Source of the DNA: an uncultured Clostridia bacterium
GTDB lineage: Bacteria > Bacillota > Clostridia > Christensenellales > Aristaeellaceae
NCBI GenBank assembly: GCA_946187775.1
Contig: CAMHSI010000002.1
Coordinates: 18,537 to 82,536 of the forward strand
Length of the DNA stretch: 64,000 bases
Reading direction: 5' to 3'
The translations under genes and the position numbers were made by a program. Below, piece by piece: positions 28,010 to 36,806 of the stretch. The first letter of the stretch is position 1, and each line of letters starts with the position of its first letter. A model generated the notes under the pieces. It worked only from the letters and a program-made list of their open reading frames with translations. It had not been told where the DNA came from and made no database searches.

Positions 28010-29560
28010 TCACCTTTCTTCCATTTCTCCGACGTTCTCCGCATCGATCCACGGGCCTTCGATCCCGTCATAGGTTACATGGTCCAGCGTCACCTTATCC
28101 ACATTCTTCAGGATCAGGCCCCGCCGGCAGCATTTCTCCACCTGCTCCGCCATCACCGGAACCAGCGGCTCCGCCGCCGGATCAAAGGAGAAGCTGCAGT
28201 CCTTCAGGGCAATGTGCTCCGCCGGTTTCTCCGGCAGTCCCAGCACATACCCGGCGCAGGCTTTGCACCCTGTGGCCTCCACCTGCTCAAACCGGATCGT
28301 TCCGATCCGCGGCGTCGTGTCGTCCACCGGCTGCTTTTCCCGGGTCTGCACCCATTCGCTGTGCCCGTCCGGATCGCAGAAGTACATGCTGTTGACGATC
28401 AGGGGCATCTTCACCCCGTCCATCCGCACCTTCTCGAACAGGATATCGTCGATGACGCCGTCCTTTCCCCGGCCCCGGCGGGTCTTGATCCGCAGTCCCC
28501 GGTCATTCCCCCGCATGTAGCAGTGGTGCACCCGTACGTTCCGGATGCCGCCGGCCATCTCGCTTCCCAGCGTCACGCCGCCGTGCCCGTCCAGCATTGC
28601 GGACCAGGCAATCTCCACGTCCTCGCAGGGATGCTTGTATTTCTTTCCGATCCGGATCTTTCCGCTCTTCAGGGCGATGCAGTCATCTCCCACGGAAATC
28701 TCCGTTCCCAGCAGGCGTACATTCCTGCAGCACTCCGGATCGAATCCGTCCGTGTTGGGGCTTTCATAGGGAGCCCGGATCTGGATGTCAATGAAGTCCA
28801 GGTCCTCGCTGAAGGCGGGATGCAGGTTCCAGCTCGGGCTGTTCATGAAGGTGATGCCCTGTACGGTCAGCCCCTTGCAGCGCTGGGTGTACAGCAGGTG
28901 TCCCCGGCGGGCGATCCGCTTTTCCTTGGGGTTCACCCACCAGTCGCCTTCGCCGCCCCTGCCGTCGATGACGCCCTCGCCGATGATGGTCGTATCTTCG
29001 GTGTCAAAGGCGGTCAGCGCCGAGGCGAATCCTTCCTCGCTGTTGCCCTCCCAAAGGCCCATCAGCACTTCCCCGTCCGGGTTCTCCGCGGGAATGCATT
29101 CCGGCAGGATGGGGAATTTCATCCGGTCCGTCAGCAGCTTCAGCACCGCGCCGTCCGCGATTTCCAGCATCATGTGGCTCCTGAGGAACAGGGGCCCCGT
29201 GGCGTACTCGCCGGCGGGAATCAGCACCCGGCCCCCCGCCGGGCAGCAGAGAATTGCCGCCTGCAGCATGGCCGTGTCGTCCGTAACCCCGTCGCCCTTG
29301 GCGCCGAAGTCCCGTACATCCAGCGTGCACAGTTCCTTCTTTGTCCGGAAGGTCAGGCTCTCCGTCTCCCCGCTGTCCGTCCGGCTTTCCAGGGTATATT
29401 CCGTATCCGGCTCCAGGTCGAAAAGGGAGGACACCGAGCGGTATTCCTCTCCCCGGTCTTCCCCGTTCAGCTTCAGCGTCCGCTTTTCCCGGGCCTGGTA
29501 GAGGCCCTCCGGATCCAGCAGCACGCTGCAGCTGCGGGAGGTCAGGCACAGTATTTTCAT
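28010..29560 (-). CDS. GH28 polygalacturonase, probable exo-acting, cytoplasmic
   Basis: A 516-residue glycoside hydrolase family 28 enzyme. Residues about 10-73 form a fibronectin-III-like N-terminal domain as found in exo-polygalacturonases. The beta-helix carries all four signature motifs: NTDGFD (Asp271), GDDCIALKSG (Asp292/293), DGHGGVTLGSE (His326) and GLRIKT (Arg357, Lys359). There is no signal peptide, so it acts in the cytoplasm on imported oligogalacturonides. ATG 29560 is chosen for GGAG 8 bases upstream. Position between uxaC and kduI places it in the galacturonate catabolic operon. Confidence 0.93.
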   Translation of the reverse strand: MKILCLTSRSCSVLLDPEGLYQAREKRTLKLNGEDRGEEYRSVSSLFDLEPDTEYTLESRTDSGETESLTFRTKKELCTLDVRDFGAKGDGVTDDTAMLQAAILCCPAGGRVLIPAGEYATGPLFLRSHMMLEIADGAVLKLLTDRMKFPILPECIPAENPDGEVLMGLWEGNSEEGFASALTAFDTEDTTIIGEGVIDGRGGEGDWWVNPKEKRIARRGHLLYTQRCKGLTVQGITFMNSPSWNLHPAFSEDLDFIDIQIRAPYESPNTDGFDPECCRNVRLLGTEISVGDDCIALKSGKIRIGKKYKHPCEDVEIAWSAMLDGHGGVTLGSEMAGGIRNVRVHHCYMRGNDRGLRIKTRRGRGKDGVIDDILFEKVRMDGVKMPLIVNSMYFCDPDGHSEWVQTREKQPVDDTTPRIGTIRFEQVEATGCKACAGYVLGLPEKPAEHIALKDCSFSFDPAAEPLVPVMAEQVEKCCRRGLILKNVDKVTLDHVTYDGIEGPWIDAENVGEMEER

Positions 29561-29573
29561 ACGTTCGTCTCCG

Positions 29574-30989
29574 TCAGCACTCTTTCTTTTCAAATCCGAA
29601 ATAGCGCTTTGCGTTGTTGTAGCTGATGTCCGCCACGATTTCCTTCAGGGTGTCGTAATCCTCCGGATAGAAGCCTTCCTCCACCCACTCGCCGAAGATC
29701 CGGCACAGGATCCGGCGGAAGTACTCGTGCCGCGGATAGCTCAGGAAGCTGCGGCTGTCCGTCAGCATGCCCACGAATCCGGCAAGGTATCCCAGGTTGG
29801 CCAGGCTCTTCAGCTGCTCGCTCATGCCGTCAAAGTGATCGTTGAACCACCAGGCGGAACCGTGCTGGATCCGGCCCACGGCCGTTTCGTTCTGGAAGCA
29901 GCCGAGGATCGTGTCGATGGCCGCGTTGTCGTTGGTGTTCAGGCTGTAGAGGATCGTCTTCGGCAGCTTGCCGGCTTCCTCCAGGGCGCCCAGGAACGCC
30001 GCCGTCTGGGCGCTGGGGGCGTAGTTGTCCACGCAGTCGAATCCGGTGTCCGGTCCCAGGGCCCGGAACATGTCCGGGTTGTTGTCCCGGCGGCATCCGT
30101 AGTGCAGCTGCATCACCCAGCCGCGCTCCGCGTACTCCGCCGCCATGGCGGTCATGAAGGCGTACTTGAACTTCGCTTCCTCCGCCGCGTCCGGGAGGGA
30201 GCCCTCCATCCGGCGCTCAAAGATCTTTTCGATCTCCCGCTCCTCCGCCGGCGCGTACATCACGTAGTTCAGGGCGTGGTCGCTCAGCTTGCAGCCGTGG
30301 GCCGCGAAGAAGTCCAGCCGCTTGTGCAGCGCGGCCTTCAGGTCCGCGAAGGACCCGATTTCCATGCCGGACACCGCTTCCAGCTGGGCAATGTATTCCG
30401 GATAGGTTACCTTTTCCAGGTTCATGGCCTTGTCCGGCCGCCAGGCGGGCAGCACGGTTACCGGGAAGCTCTTGTCCGCCGCAAGCTTTTCATGCCATTC
30501 CAGGGTGTCCGCCGGATCGTCCGTGGTGCAGATGGTGTCCACGTTGCTCATCCGGATCAGTCCCCGGGAGGTGTAGCCTTCGCTCTGCAGCTTTTTGTTG
30601 GCAATTTCCCACACTTCCCCGGCGGTCTGCTTATTCAGGATCCCGTCGTAGCCGAAGAACCGGCGGAGCTCCAGGTGGCTCCAGTGGTACAGGGGGTTGC
30701 CGATGGCCTTTCCCAGCACCTCCGCGTACTTTTCAAACTTTTCCCGGTCGGAAGCGTCGCCGGTGATGTACTTTTCCGGCACGCCGGCGGAGCGCATCAG
30801 GCGCCACTTGTAGTGGTCCCCGCCCAGCCAGACCTGTGTGATATTTTCATAGCGGATATCCTCATAGATTTCCCGGGGACTCAGGTGGCAGTGGTAATCG
30901 ATGATCGGCTGCTTTTCCGCCGCCTCATGATACAGCTTCCGCGCCGCTTCCGTGTTCAGCAGGAAATCCTTGTCCAGGAATGCTTTCAT
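29574..30989 (-). CDS. uxaC: Uronate isomerase
   Basis: A 471-residue amidohydrolase-superfamily isomerase that converts D-galacturonate to D-tagaturonate (and D-glucuronate to D-fructuronate). The family signature IDYHCHLSPREIYED lies around residues 30-45, with the LHYGCRRDNN and TNDNAAI segments later. The family N-terminus MKAFLDKDFLL points to the ATG at 30989 rather than the one two codons earlier. It is the first catabolic step for free galacturonate and lies in the same run as uxaA and uxaB. Confidence 0.96.
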   Translation of the reverse strand: MKAFLDKDFLLNTEAARKLYHEAAEKQPIIDYHCHLSPREIYEDIRYENITQVWLGGDHYKWRLMRSAGVPEKYITGDASDREKFEKYAEVLGKAIGNPLYHWSHLELRRFFGYDGILNKQTAGEVWEIANKKLQSEGYTSRGLIRMSNVDTICTTDDPADTLEWHEKLAADKSFPVTVLPAWRPDKAMNLEKVTYPEYIAQLEAVSGMEIGSFADLKAALHKRLDFFAAHGCKLSDHALNYVMYAPAEEREIEKIFERRMEGSLPDAAEEAKFKYAFMTAMAAEYAERGWVMQLHYGCRRDNNPDMFRALGPDTGFDCVDNYAPSAQTAAFLGALEEAGKLPKTILYSLNTNDNAAIDTILGCFQNETAVGRIQHGSAWWFNDHFDGMSEQLKSLANLGYLAGFVGMLTDSRSFLSYPRHEYFRRILCRIFGEWVEEGFYPEDYDTLKEIVADISYNNAKRYFGFEKKEC

Positions 30990-31028
30990 GATCATTCTTT
31001 CCTTTCGCTGCGAAATTGTTCCGGAATC

Positions 31029-32126
31029 TCAGCGCTTCACCCGGGCGCTGCCGTTTTTGATAATGGATTCCACTTCTTCCTTGCTGGCCATGCTGGTGTC
31101 TCCGGGGGTGGTCATCGCCAGGGCGCCGTGGGCCGCTCCGTAGTTCACAGCCCGCTCCGCGTCGCCGGTGGTCATCAGCCCGTAGATCAGTCCGGACGCG
31201 AAGGAGTCTCCGCCGCCGACCCGGTCCAGGATCTCCAGGTTGTCAAACTCCTTGGACATGTACACCTTTCCGTCCGCCCAGCAGATGGCTTTCCAGTCGT
31301 TCACCGTGGCGGTTTTCACCGTGCGCAGCGTGGTGGCGATGGCCTTGAAGTTGGGATACTGCTTCGCCGCTTCCGCGATCATCTTGTAGTATCCGTCCAG
31401 GTTCAGCTCCTTCAGGTTCTCATCGTTTCCTTCCACCTGCAGGCCCAGGCACGCCGTGAAGTCTTCCTCGTTGCCGATCATCACGTCCACGTATTTCGCC
31501 ACTTCCCGGTTCACCTCCCGGGCTTTTTCCAGGCCGCCGATGGCGGACCACATGGAAGGCCGGTAGTTCAGGTCGTAGGAAATCAGCGTTCCGTATTTTT
31601 TCGCGGTCTTGCAGGCGGCGATAACGGTCTCGCAGCTCTGCTCGGAAAGCGCCGCGTAAATGCCGCCGGTATGCAGCCACCGCACGCCCAGCCTTCCGAA
31701 GATGTAGTCAAAGTCGAAGTCCTCCGGAGTCGCCTTGGAGATGGCGGTGTTGGCGCGGTCCGAGCATCCTACGGCGCCGCGGATTCCGAAGCCCCGCTCC
31801 GTAAAGTTCAGGCCGTTGCGGCAGACGCGGCCGATGCCGTCCGTCTTTTTCCAGCAGATCAGGCTGGTGTCCACGCCGCCCTGCTCAATCAGGTCCTTCA
31901 GCAGCTTGCCCACTTCGTTGTCCGCAAAAGCGGTCAGCACGCCCGTCCTCAGGCCGAAGCACTTGTGCAGTCCGCGGACCACATTGTATTCGCCGCCGCC
32001 TTCCCAGGCTTTGAATTCCCGGGCGGTGCGGATCCGGCCCTCGCCGGGATCCAGCCGCAGCATGATTTCTCCCAGGGATACCGCGTCATAACGGCACTCT
32101 TCCGCAGCTTTCAGATTCAGATTCAT
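31029..32126 (-). CDS. kdgK: 2-dehydro-3-deoxygluconokinase (PfkB family)
   Basis: A 365-residue ribokinase-fold sugar kinase that phosphorylates KDG to KDPG with ATP. Visible features are the N-terminal SLGEIMLRLDPG, the substrate glycine pair WEGGGEYNV and the catalytic/anion-hole signature RVGGGDSFASGLIYG. The C-terminal extension makes it slightly longer than many KdgKs. The start has GGGGGTAAG upstream and lies 6 bases after eda, which supplies the next step. KDG from both the isomerase branch (UxaCBA) and the unsaturated-uronate branch (KduID) converges here. Confidence 0.94.
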   Translation of the reverse strand: MNLNLKAAEECRYDAVSLGEIMLRLDPGEGRIRTAREFKAWEGGGEYNVVRGLHKCFGLRTGVLTAFADNEVGKLLKDLIEQGGVDTSLICWKKTDGIGRVCRNGLNFTERGFGIRGAVGCSDRANTAISKATPEDFDFDYIFGRLGVRWLHTGGIYAALSEQSCETVIAACKTAKKYGTLISYDLNYRPSMWSAIGGLEKAREVNREVAKYVDVMIGNEEDFTACLGLQVEGNDENLKELNLDGYYKMIAEAAKQYPNFKAIATTLRTVKTATVNDWKAICWADGKVYMSKEFDNLEILDRVGGGDSFASGLIYGLMTTGDAERAVNYGAAHGALAMTTPGDTSMASKEEVESIIKNGSARVKR

Positions 32127-32132
32127 TTTCTC

Positions 32133-32771
32133 TTACCCCCTGATTTCCTTCACAATCGACGCGGCTTCCCGCACGAGCTTCTCGATTTCTTCAAACTGAC
32201 CTTCCTTCACCAGCTTGCCGCTGACCATCCAGCTGCCGCCGCAGGCTACGATCCGGTCATACGCCAGGTACTCCCGCACGTTGGACGCGCTGATGCCGCC
32301 GGTGGGCATAAAGTTCAGTCCCACGTAGGGCGCGGCCAGCGCCTTGATCATCTTCAGGCCGCCGGAGGGCTCCGCCGGGAAGAATTTCACCACATCCAGG
32401 TCAAACTGGAGCGCGGCTTCAATTTCCGTGGGAGTGCAGACGCCGGGGGTCATGGGTACGCCTTTCTTCAGCACGTATTCCGTCACCTTCGGATTGAATC
32501 CGGGGCTGACGATGAATTTCGCGCCGGCGTCAATGGCCCGGTCCGCCTGTTCCGTGGTCAGCACGGTGCCCGCGCCGACAATCATGTCCGGGTAGGCCTT
32601 CACCATCCTGCGGATGGATTCCTCCGCTGCGGCGGTCCGGAAGGTCACTTCCGCGCAGGGCAGTCCGCCCTTCATCAGGCATTCCGCCAGGGGCAGCGCG
32701 TCCTCTTCCCGGTCCAGCACCACCACCGGCACAATTCCGATCTTCTGCAGCTTCTTCATCATGTCCGTCAT
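32133..32771 (-). CDS. eda: KDPG/KHG aldolase
   Basis: A 212-residue class I aldolase cleaving 2-keto-3-deoxy-6-phosphogluconate to pyruvate and glyceraldehyde 3-phosphate. The Schiff-base lysine is in DVVKFFPAE, the general base Glu in AEVTFRT and the phosphate loop in PTGGISASN. GGGAGGG precedes the ATG. It completes the galacturonate route in the same transcript as kdgK. Confidence 0.96.
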   Translation of the reverse strand: MTDMMKKLQKIGIVPVVVLDREEDALPLAECLMKGGLPCAEVTFRTAAAEESIRRMVKAYPDMIVGAGTVLTTEQADRAIDAGAKFIVSPGFNPKVTEYVLKKGVPMTPGVCTPTEIEAALQFDLDVVKFFPAEPSGGLKMIKALAAPYVGLNFMPTGGISASNVREYLAYDRIVACGGSWMVSGKLVKEGQFEEIEKLVREAASIVKEIRG

Positions 32772-32809
32772 CGTTTTTCCCTCCCGCGTGTCTCTTGGTC
32801 TTTTTTATT

Positions 32810-34291
32810 TTAAAGTGTAACTCCCTGTTTGAAAATCGCCAGGTCGTGGAATCCGTTCTCCTCATTCCGGGTAACCTTCCCGGAAGCGGTTTCCAGCACC
32901 GTCTGCATCAGCTCCGCCCCCAGCTCCTCCAGGGTCATTCCCTCCAGCAGCCTGCCGGCGTTGAAATCAATCCAGTTCTTCTTGCGCCTGGCCAGCGGGG
33001 AATTGGAGGCGATTTTCACCGTAGGCACCGGGCACCCGAAGGGGGTTCCCCGGCCGGTGGAAAACAGCACCATCTGCGCGCCGGAAACCGCCAGCGCCGT
33101 GGACGCCACAAGGTCGTTCCCCGGGGCGGACAGCAGGTTCAGCCCCGCCGCCGTAACCTTTTCGCCGTAGCTCAGCACGCCCTTCACCGGGGAGGAGCCG
33201 CTCTTCTGGGTGCATCCCAGGGCCTTGTCCTCCAGGGTGGTGATTCCGCCGGCCTTGTTTCCCGGAGAGGGATTCTCGTATACCGGCATGTGGCTGGCTT
33301 CGAAGTAGCGCTTGAAATCGTTGATCAGCCGCACCGTTTTCTCAAACAGCTCCGTGCTTTCGCACCGGTTCATCAGGATGGTTTCGGCGCCGAACATTTC
33401 CGGCACCTCCGTCAGGATCGTGGTGCCTCCCATGCCCGTCAGCAGGTCGCTGAACACGCCGATGGTCGGGTTGGCGGTGATGCCGCTGAGCCCGTCGGAG
33501 CCGCCGCACTTCATGCCGATCACCAGCTGGTCCGCGCTGCAGGGCTCCCGCCGGTCCTTCCGCATCCGCTCCGCCAGTTCATCCAGCAGCTTCATGCCCG
33601 CTTCCAGCTCATCCTCCACCTCCTGGCAGATCAGGAACCGGACCCGGCTTTCGTCGTAATCTCCCATGTAGGGCTTGATCTGGGCAATTCCGCTGTTTTC
33701 ACATCCCAGTCCCAGCACCAGCACGCCGCCGGCGTTGGGATGGGTGGCCAGGTCTGCCAGCACCTTCCGGGTGTTCTCCTGGTCTTCTCCCAGCTGGCTG
33801 CATCCGTAGGGATGCGGGAAGGCGTACACGCCCTCCACCGAACCCCCGGCCAGCTTCTGTGCCCGCTGCGCCAGGGCCTTGGCCACATCGTTCACGCATC
33901 CCACCGTCGGCAGGATCCACAGCTCGTTCCGGATGCCGGGCCGGCCCTTCTCCCGGGGATATCCCTGGAAAACCGCCGGCTCCGCCTTCCGCGTCTGCGG
34001 ATGCATGGGATGCCATTCATATTCCTTTTCGCCGCTCAGCAGCGTCCGGAGGTTGTGGGTGTGCACGTGGGTTCCTTCCGGAATCTCCTCCGTGGCTTCC
34101 CCGATGGGATAGCCGTATTTGATCACGGCCTCTCCCTTCCGGATGTCCCGCAGCGCCGCTTTGTGGCCCATGGGGATGTCTTCCTTCAGGGTCAGGGTTC
34201 CTTCTCCCCAGCTTACCGTCTCCCCGGCTTTCACCGGCCGCAGTGCCACCGCCACGGCGTCCTGGGGCGTTATGCGTACCAGATCATTCAT
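32810..34291 (-). CDS. uxaA: Altronate dehydratase
   Basis: A 493-residue iron-dependent dehydratase converting D-altronate to KDG. An N-terminal SAF domain (about residues 1-95, ending THVHTHNLRTLL) is fused to the catalytic UxaA domain, which carries GYPREKGRPGIRNELWILPT and HPYGCSQLGED. Full length for the single-chain form. ATG 34291 follows AGGAGGAG; a TTG two codons earlier is disfavoured. It lies 18 bases after uxaB. Confidence 0.95.
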   Translation of the reverse strand: MNDLVRITPQDAVAVALRPVKAGETVSWGEGTLTLKEDIPMGHKAALRDIRKGEAVIKYGYPIGEATEEIPEGTHVHTHNLRTLLSGEKEYEWHPMHPQTRKAEPAVFQGYPREKGRPGIRNELWILPTVGCVNDVAKALAQRAQKLAGGSVEGVYAFPHPYGCSQLGEDQENTRKVLADLATHPNAGGVLVLGLGCENSGIAQIKPYMGDYDESRVRFLICQEVEDELEAGMKLLDELAERMRKDRREPCSADQLVIGMKCGGSDGLSGITANPTIGVFSDLLTGMGGTTILTEVPEMFGAETILMNRCESTELFEKTVRLINDFKRYFEASHMPVYENPSPGNKAGGITTLEDKALGCTQKSGSSPVKGVLSYGEKVTAAGLNLLSAPGNDLVASTALAVSGAQMVLFSTGRGTPFGCPVPTVKIASNSPLARRKKNWIDFNAGRLLEGMTLEELGAELMQTVLETASGKVTRNEENGFHDLAIFKQGVTL

Positions 34292-34309
34292 CGGCAACTC
34301 CTCCTGCCG

Positions 34310-35797
34310 TCACAGGCAGCTGCGGTACAGTTCCTTCGCGCCGTCCCGGCGGATGGTCTTCAGCCCGTCGGCCACAGCCTTCTCCAGTCCCTCAACCGCT
34401 GTCAGGTCCCGTCCCCACATCTTCTCATTGCTCAGCACCGCGTGCACCAGCTCCTCCGGGGAATCCTCCCGGTGCGCCCAGTAGAATTCCAGCACGTCCC
34501 GGTCGTCGCTGACAACGTAGGTGTTGCCCTTCGGCCGGCGGCACACAAGGCCCTTGTCCCCCAGCTCCTGGATATCGTTGGAATAGAAGGCGATATAGGC
34601 GGCCAGGCTTGCGGTCAGGCAGGGCGGCAGCGCTTTCTTCTCTTCAACGTACTCCAGGAAGGAGGGCATGTTCCGGGCCTTCCACTTGGAGGTGGAATTC
34701 AGGCTGATGCTCATCAGCTCGTGGTTCACGAAGGGATTGTTGAACCGGTCCTGCACCGCCCGGGCAAAGTCCTCCAGGTCCTTTTTGTCCAGCGGAAGGG
34801 TGGGGATCACTTCGTCGTAGAGCATCTTGTTCATGAAGCTCCGGACCGTGTCGTCCTCCATGCATTCCCGCACGATGTCGAATCCCGCCAGGTACGCCCC
34901 CAGCACGAAGCCGGTATGCGCTCCGTTCAGGATGCGAACCTTCCTTTTCTTATAGGGGGTAACATCCGGCACCACGATCACCGGCACGCCGGCCTTTTTG
35001 AAGGGCAGCCGGTCCTCCAGCCCGTCGGGGCCCTCGATGACCCAGATGCCGAAGACCTCGCCCACGTCCGTCAGCGGATCCTCGTATCCGTTCTGCTCCG
35101 CCAGCCGCTTGACTTCCTCCGCGTCCCGGATGCGTCCGGGAACGATGCGGTCCACCAGCGTGGAGCAGAAGATGTTCTCCTCGTTGACCCAGCAGCAGAA
35201 TTCGTCTTCCAGCCCCCAGTCCTTCGTGTATTCGTTCACGCAGCGGAGCAGCTCTTTCCCGTTGTTGTCGATCAGCTCGCAGCTGAGGATCACCAGGCCC
35301 TTCTGCCCGGCCTTCCACCGTTCGTACAGCACCCGGGTCAGCTTCGCCGGGAAGCTGATGGGGGGCGTCTGGTCAAACCGGCTCTCCGTTTCATGGACGA
35401 TGCCCGCTTCCGTGGTATTGCTGACCACGATTTCCAGGTCGGCGCTCCGGGCGGTTTCCAGCACCTTGTCCCATTCGCCGTAGGGATTCACGCACCGGCT
35501 GACACAGCTGATCACGCGCTTCTCGTCCACCTTGCGGCCGTTCTCGCTGCCCCGCAGGTACAGGGTGTACAGGCCTTCCTGGGCGTTGATCAGTTCAGTG
35601 AGCCCCTGGGCGATCGGCTGGACCAGCACGGCCTTCCCATTGTATCCAACCCGCTCATTCGCCAGGTCGAAAAAATCGTCAACAAAAGCCCGGAGAAAAT
35701 TCCCTTCCCCGAACTGCAGGATTTTTTCCGGTGCTTTCTCCAGCACGTATCCATCGTACCCGGATTCCTTCAGAACCTTGTAATTCAACTGTTTCAT
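34310..35797 (-). CDS. uxaB: Tagaturonate reductase
   Basis: A 495-residue NADH-dependent mannitol-dehydrogenase-family enzyme reducing D-tagaturonate to D-altronate. It shows the family start KILQFGEGNFLRAFVDDF and the substrate/catalytic stretch KVRILNGAHTG with the conserved Lys and His. ATG 35797 has GGAGG 8 bases upstream; earlier in-frame codons fall across the promoter. It is the first gene of the long catabolic operon and its promoter overlaps a candidate GntR-type operator. Confidence 0.95.
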   Translation of the reverse strand: MKQLNYKVLKESGYDGYVLEKAPEKILQFGEGNFLRAFVDDFFDLANERVGYNGKAVLVQPIAQGLTELINAQEGLYTLYLRGSENGRKVDEKRVISCVSRCVNPYGEWDKVLETARSADLEIVVSNTTEAGIVHETESRFDQTPPISFPAKLTRVLYERWKAGQKGLVILSCELIDNNGKELLRCVNEYTKDWGLEDEFCCWVNEENIFCSTLVDRIVPGRIRDAEEVKRLAEQNGYEDPLTDVGEVFGIWVIEGPDGLEDRLPFKKAGVPVIVVPDVTPYKKRKVRILNGAHTGFVLGAYLAGFDIVRECMEDDTVRSFMNKMLYDEVIPTLPLDKKDLEDFARAVQDRFNNPFVNHELMSISLNSTSKWKARNMPSFLEYVEEKKALPPCLTASLAAYIAFYSNDIQELGDKGLVCRRPKGNTYVVSDDRDVLEFYWAHREDSPEELVHAVLSNEKMWGRDLTAVEGLEKAVADGLKTIRRDGAKELYRSCL

Positions 35798-35847
35798 CGT
35801 TTTATCCTCCAGGTTTATTCCCCGGGATCGCCCGGCTCTGTATGTGA

Positions 35848-35877
35848 AGTATACAACATGCACGCGCAATCTGTCAA
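35848..35877 (-). promoter_or_regulatory. Promoter of the uxaB-led catabolic operon
   Basis: Minus strand TTGACA (35872-35877), 18-base spacer, TATACT (35848-35853). A GTATAC-centred operator overlaps the -10 box. Confidence 0.75.
35849..35858 (-). promoter_or_regulatory. Candidate UxuR-like operator at the uxaB promoter
   Basis: GTATACAACA on the plus strand, i.e. TGTTGTATAC in the direction of uxaB transcription. The same 10-mer recurs in the opposite orientation in the gntR promoter. The GTATAC core matches that of known UxuR/ExuR sites. Confidence 0.6.
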
Positions 35878-35929
35878 CAGGATCCTTGAATCTTGTTTAT
35901 TGAAGATTTTCCCCGTTGTTTTTTGCTTC

Positions 35930-35958
35930 TTGACTTTTGTTGTATACATCGATATAAT
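35930..35958 (+). promoter_or_regulatory. Sigma-A promoter of the gntR-type regulator
   Basis: TTGACT (35930-35935), 17-base spacer, TATAAT (35953-35958), 62 bases before the regulator start codon. The candidate operator fills most of the spacer. Confidence 0.8.
35938..35947 (+). promoter_or_regulatory. Candidate UxuR-like operator at the gntR promoter
   Basis: TGTTGTATAC, an exact inverted copy of the site at 35849-35858, placed between the -35 and -10 boxes, consistent with repression by steric block. Confidence 0.6.
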
Positions 35959-36019
35959 CCGGTTAGGGAAGCCGGTGGCCGGCAGTGCCGCGGCGTGCCG
36001 CGGAGAAAGGAAACCTCCT

Positions 36020-36712
36020 ATGTCCGAAAACGACGTGAATCTTTCAAAAAGCCTGAAACAGCTTGCTTATGAGACCCTCAAGCGCAAGATCGTCTCCTGT
36101 GAGATCCTCCCGGGTTCAACCCTCACCGAGGATATGCTCTGCGAAATGCTCAACGCCTCCCGCACCCCGGTCCGGGATGCGGTTTCCCGGCTGGAGCAGG
36201 AGCATCTTGTATCCATCAAGCCGAAAAAGGGCATCCGGGTGAACCGGGTTTCCATGAACAGCATCAAGGAGCTCTTTGAGGTCCGCTGCCTGCTGGAGCC
36301 CGCCGCCGTCCTGAAATACGGCAACCGGATCACCGATGAGGTTTATGCCCGCTATACCCAGCTTTTCCAGCGGAAGAACCTTTCCACAGAGGAGCTCTAC
36401 CGTGTGGATGACGAGTTCCACCAGATGTTCATCACCGCGTCCAACAACCGGTATTTCAACACCGTCTACGCCATGATCGCCGACCAGGTGGTCCGCTACC
36501 GGGTGCTCACCGCCAACGGCCCGCGGGATGAAATCGCCCAGGTGGAACACTACGAAATCGCCGCCAGCTGTATCCGGGGGGAATGGGAAACCGCGTCCCG
36601 CCTCATGCTGCAGCATATCGAGAATTCAAAGCTGGCCATCGTCCACTACGTGCTGGATACCAACCGAAACGCCCGCAACGTCTTCCTGGAGGAGGAAAGC
36701 GAGGATTCCTGA
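36020..36712 (+). CDS. GntR/FCD-family regulator of uronate catabolism
   Basis: A 230-residue FadR-subfamily regulator, divergent from the galacturonate operon. A winged helix spans about residues 12-80 (LAYETLKRKIVSCEILPGS, then TPVRDAVSRLEQEHLV). The FCD effector domain has the metal/ligand residues of the DxxxH...H...H type (DDEFHQMF, LMLQHIEN and EHYEIA). It is probably the UxuR/ExuR-like repressor of the locus, released by a uronate or KDG-type intermediate. The ATG at 36020 follows AAAGGAAACCTCCT; upstream frame extension runs through the promoter and is not used. Confidence 0.9.
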   Translation: MSENDVNLSKSLKQLAYETLKRKIVSCEILPGSTLTEDMLCEMLNASRTPVRDAVSRLEQEHLVSIKPKKGIRVNRVSMNSIKELFEVRCLLEPAAVLKYGNRITDEVYARYTQLFQRKNLSTEELYRVDDEFHQMFITASNNRYFNTVYAMIADQVVRYRVLTANGPRDEIAQVEHYEIAASCIRGEWETASRLMLQHIENSKLAIVHYVLDTNRNARNVFLEEESEDS

Positions 36713-36727
36713 TCCTTGCTTTTTTTT
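36702..36727 (+). terminator. Weak terminator-like hairpin after gntR
   Basis: A short AGGAT/ATCCT stem overlapping the stop codon, followed by TGCTTTTTTTT. The stem is only about 5 bp. Confidence 0.35.
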
Positions 36728-36736
36728 ACCTCCCTG

Positions 36737-36765
36737 TTGACAGTTTCCGCGGATCGCGTTATATA
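36737..36765 (+). promoter_or_regulatory. Sigma-A promoter of the COG0523 pair
   Basis: TTGACA (36737-36742), 17-base spacer, TATATA (36760-36765), 41 bases before the start codon. No Zur-like palindrome is evident. Confidence 0.75.
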
Positions 36766-36806
36766 AGGAAGGCTGGAAATCTTCCGGCAGGAAAGAAGGT
36801 CAGAAT

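Noticed and set aside
32795-36019. A 5' extension of the GntR-family frame giving a 1305-residue protein
   Set aside because: It is antisense to uxaA and uxaB and crosses the regulator's own promoter. The family N-terminus begins at 36020.
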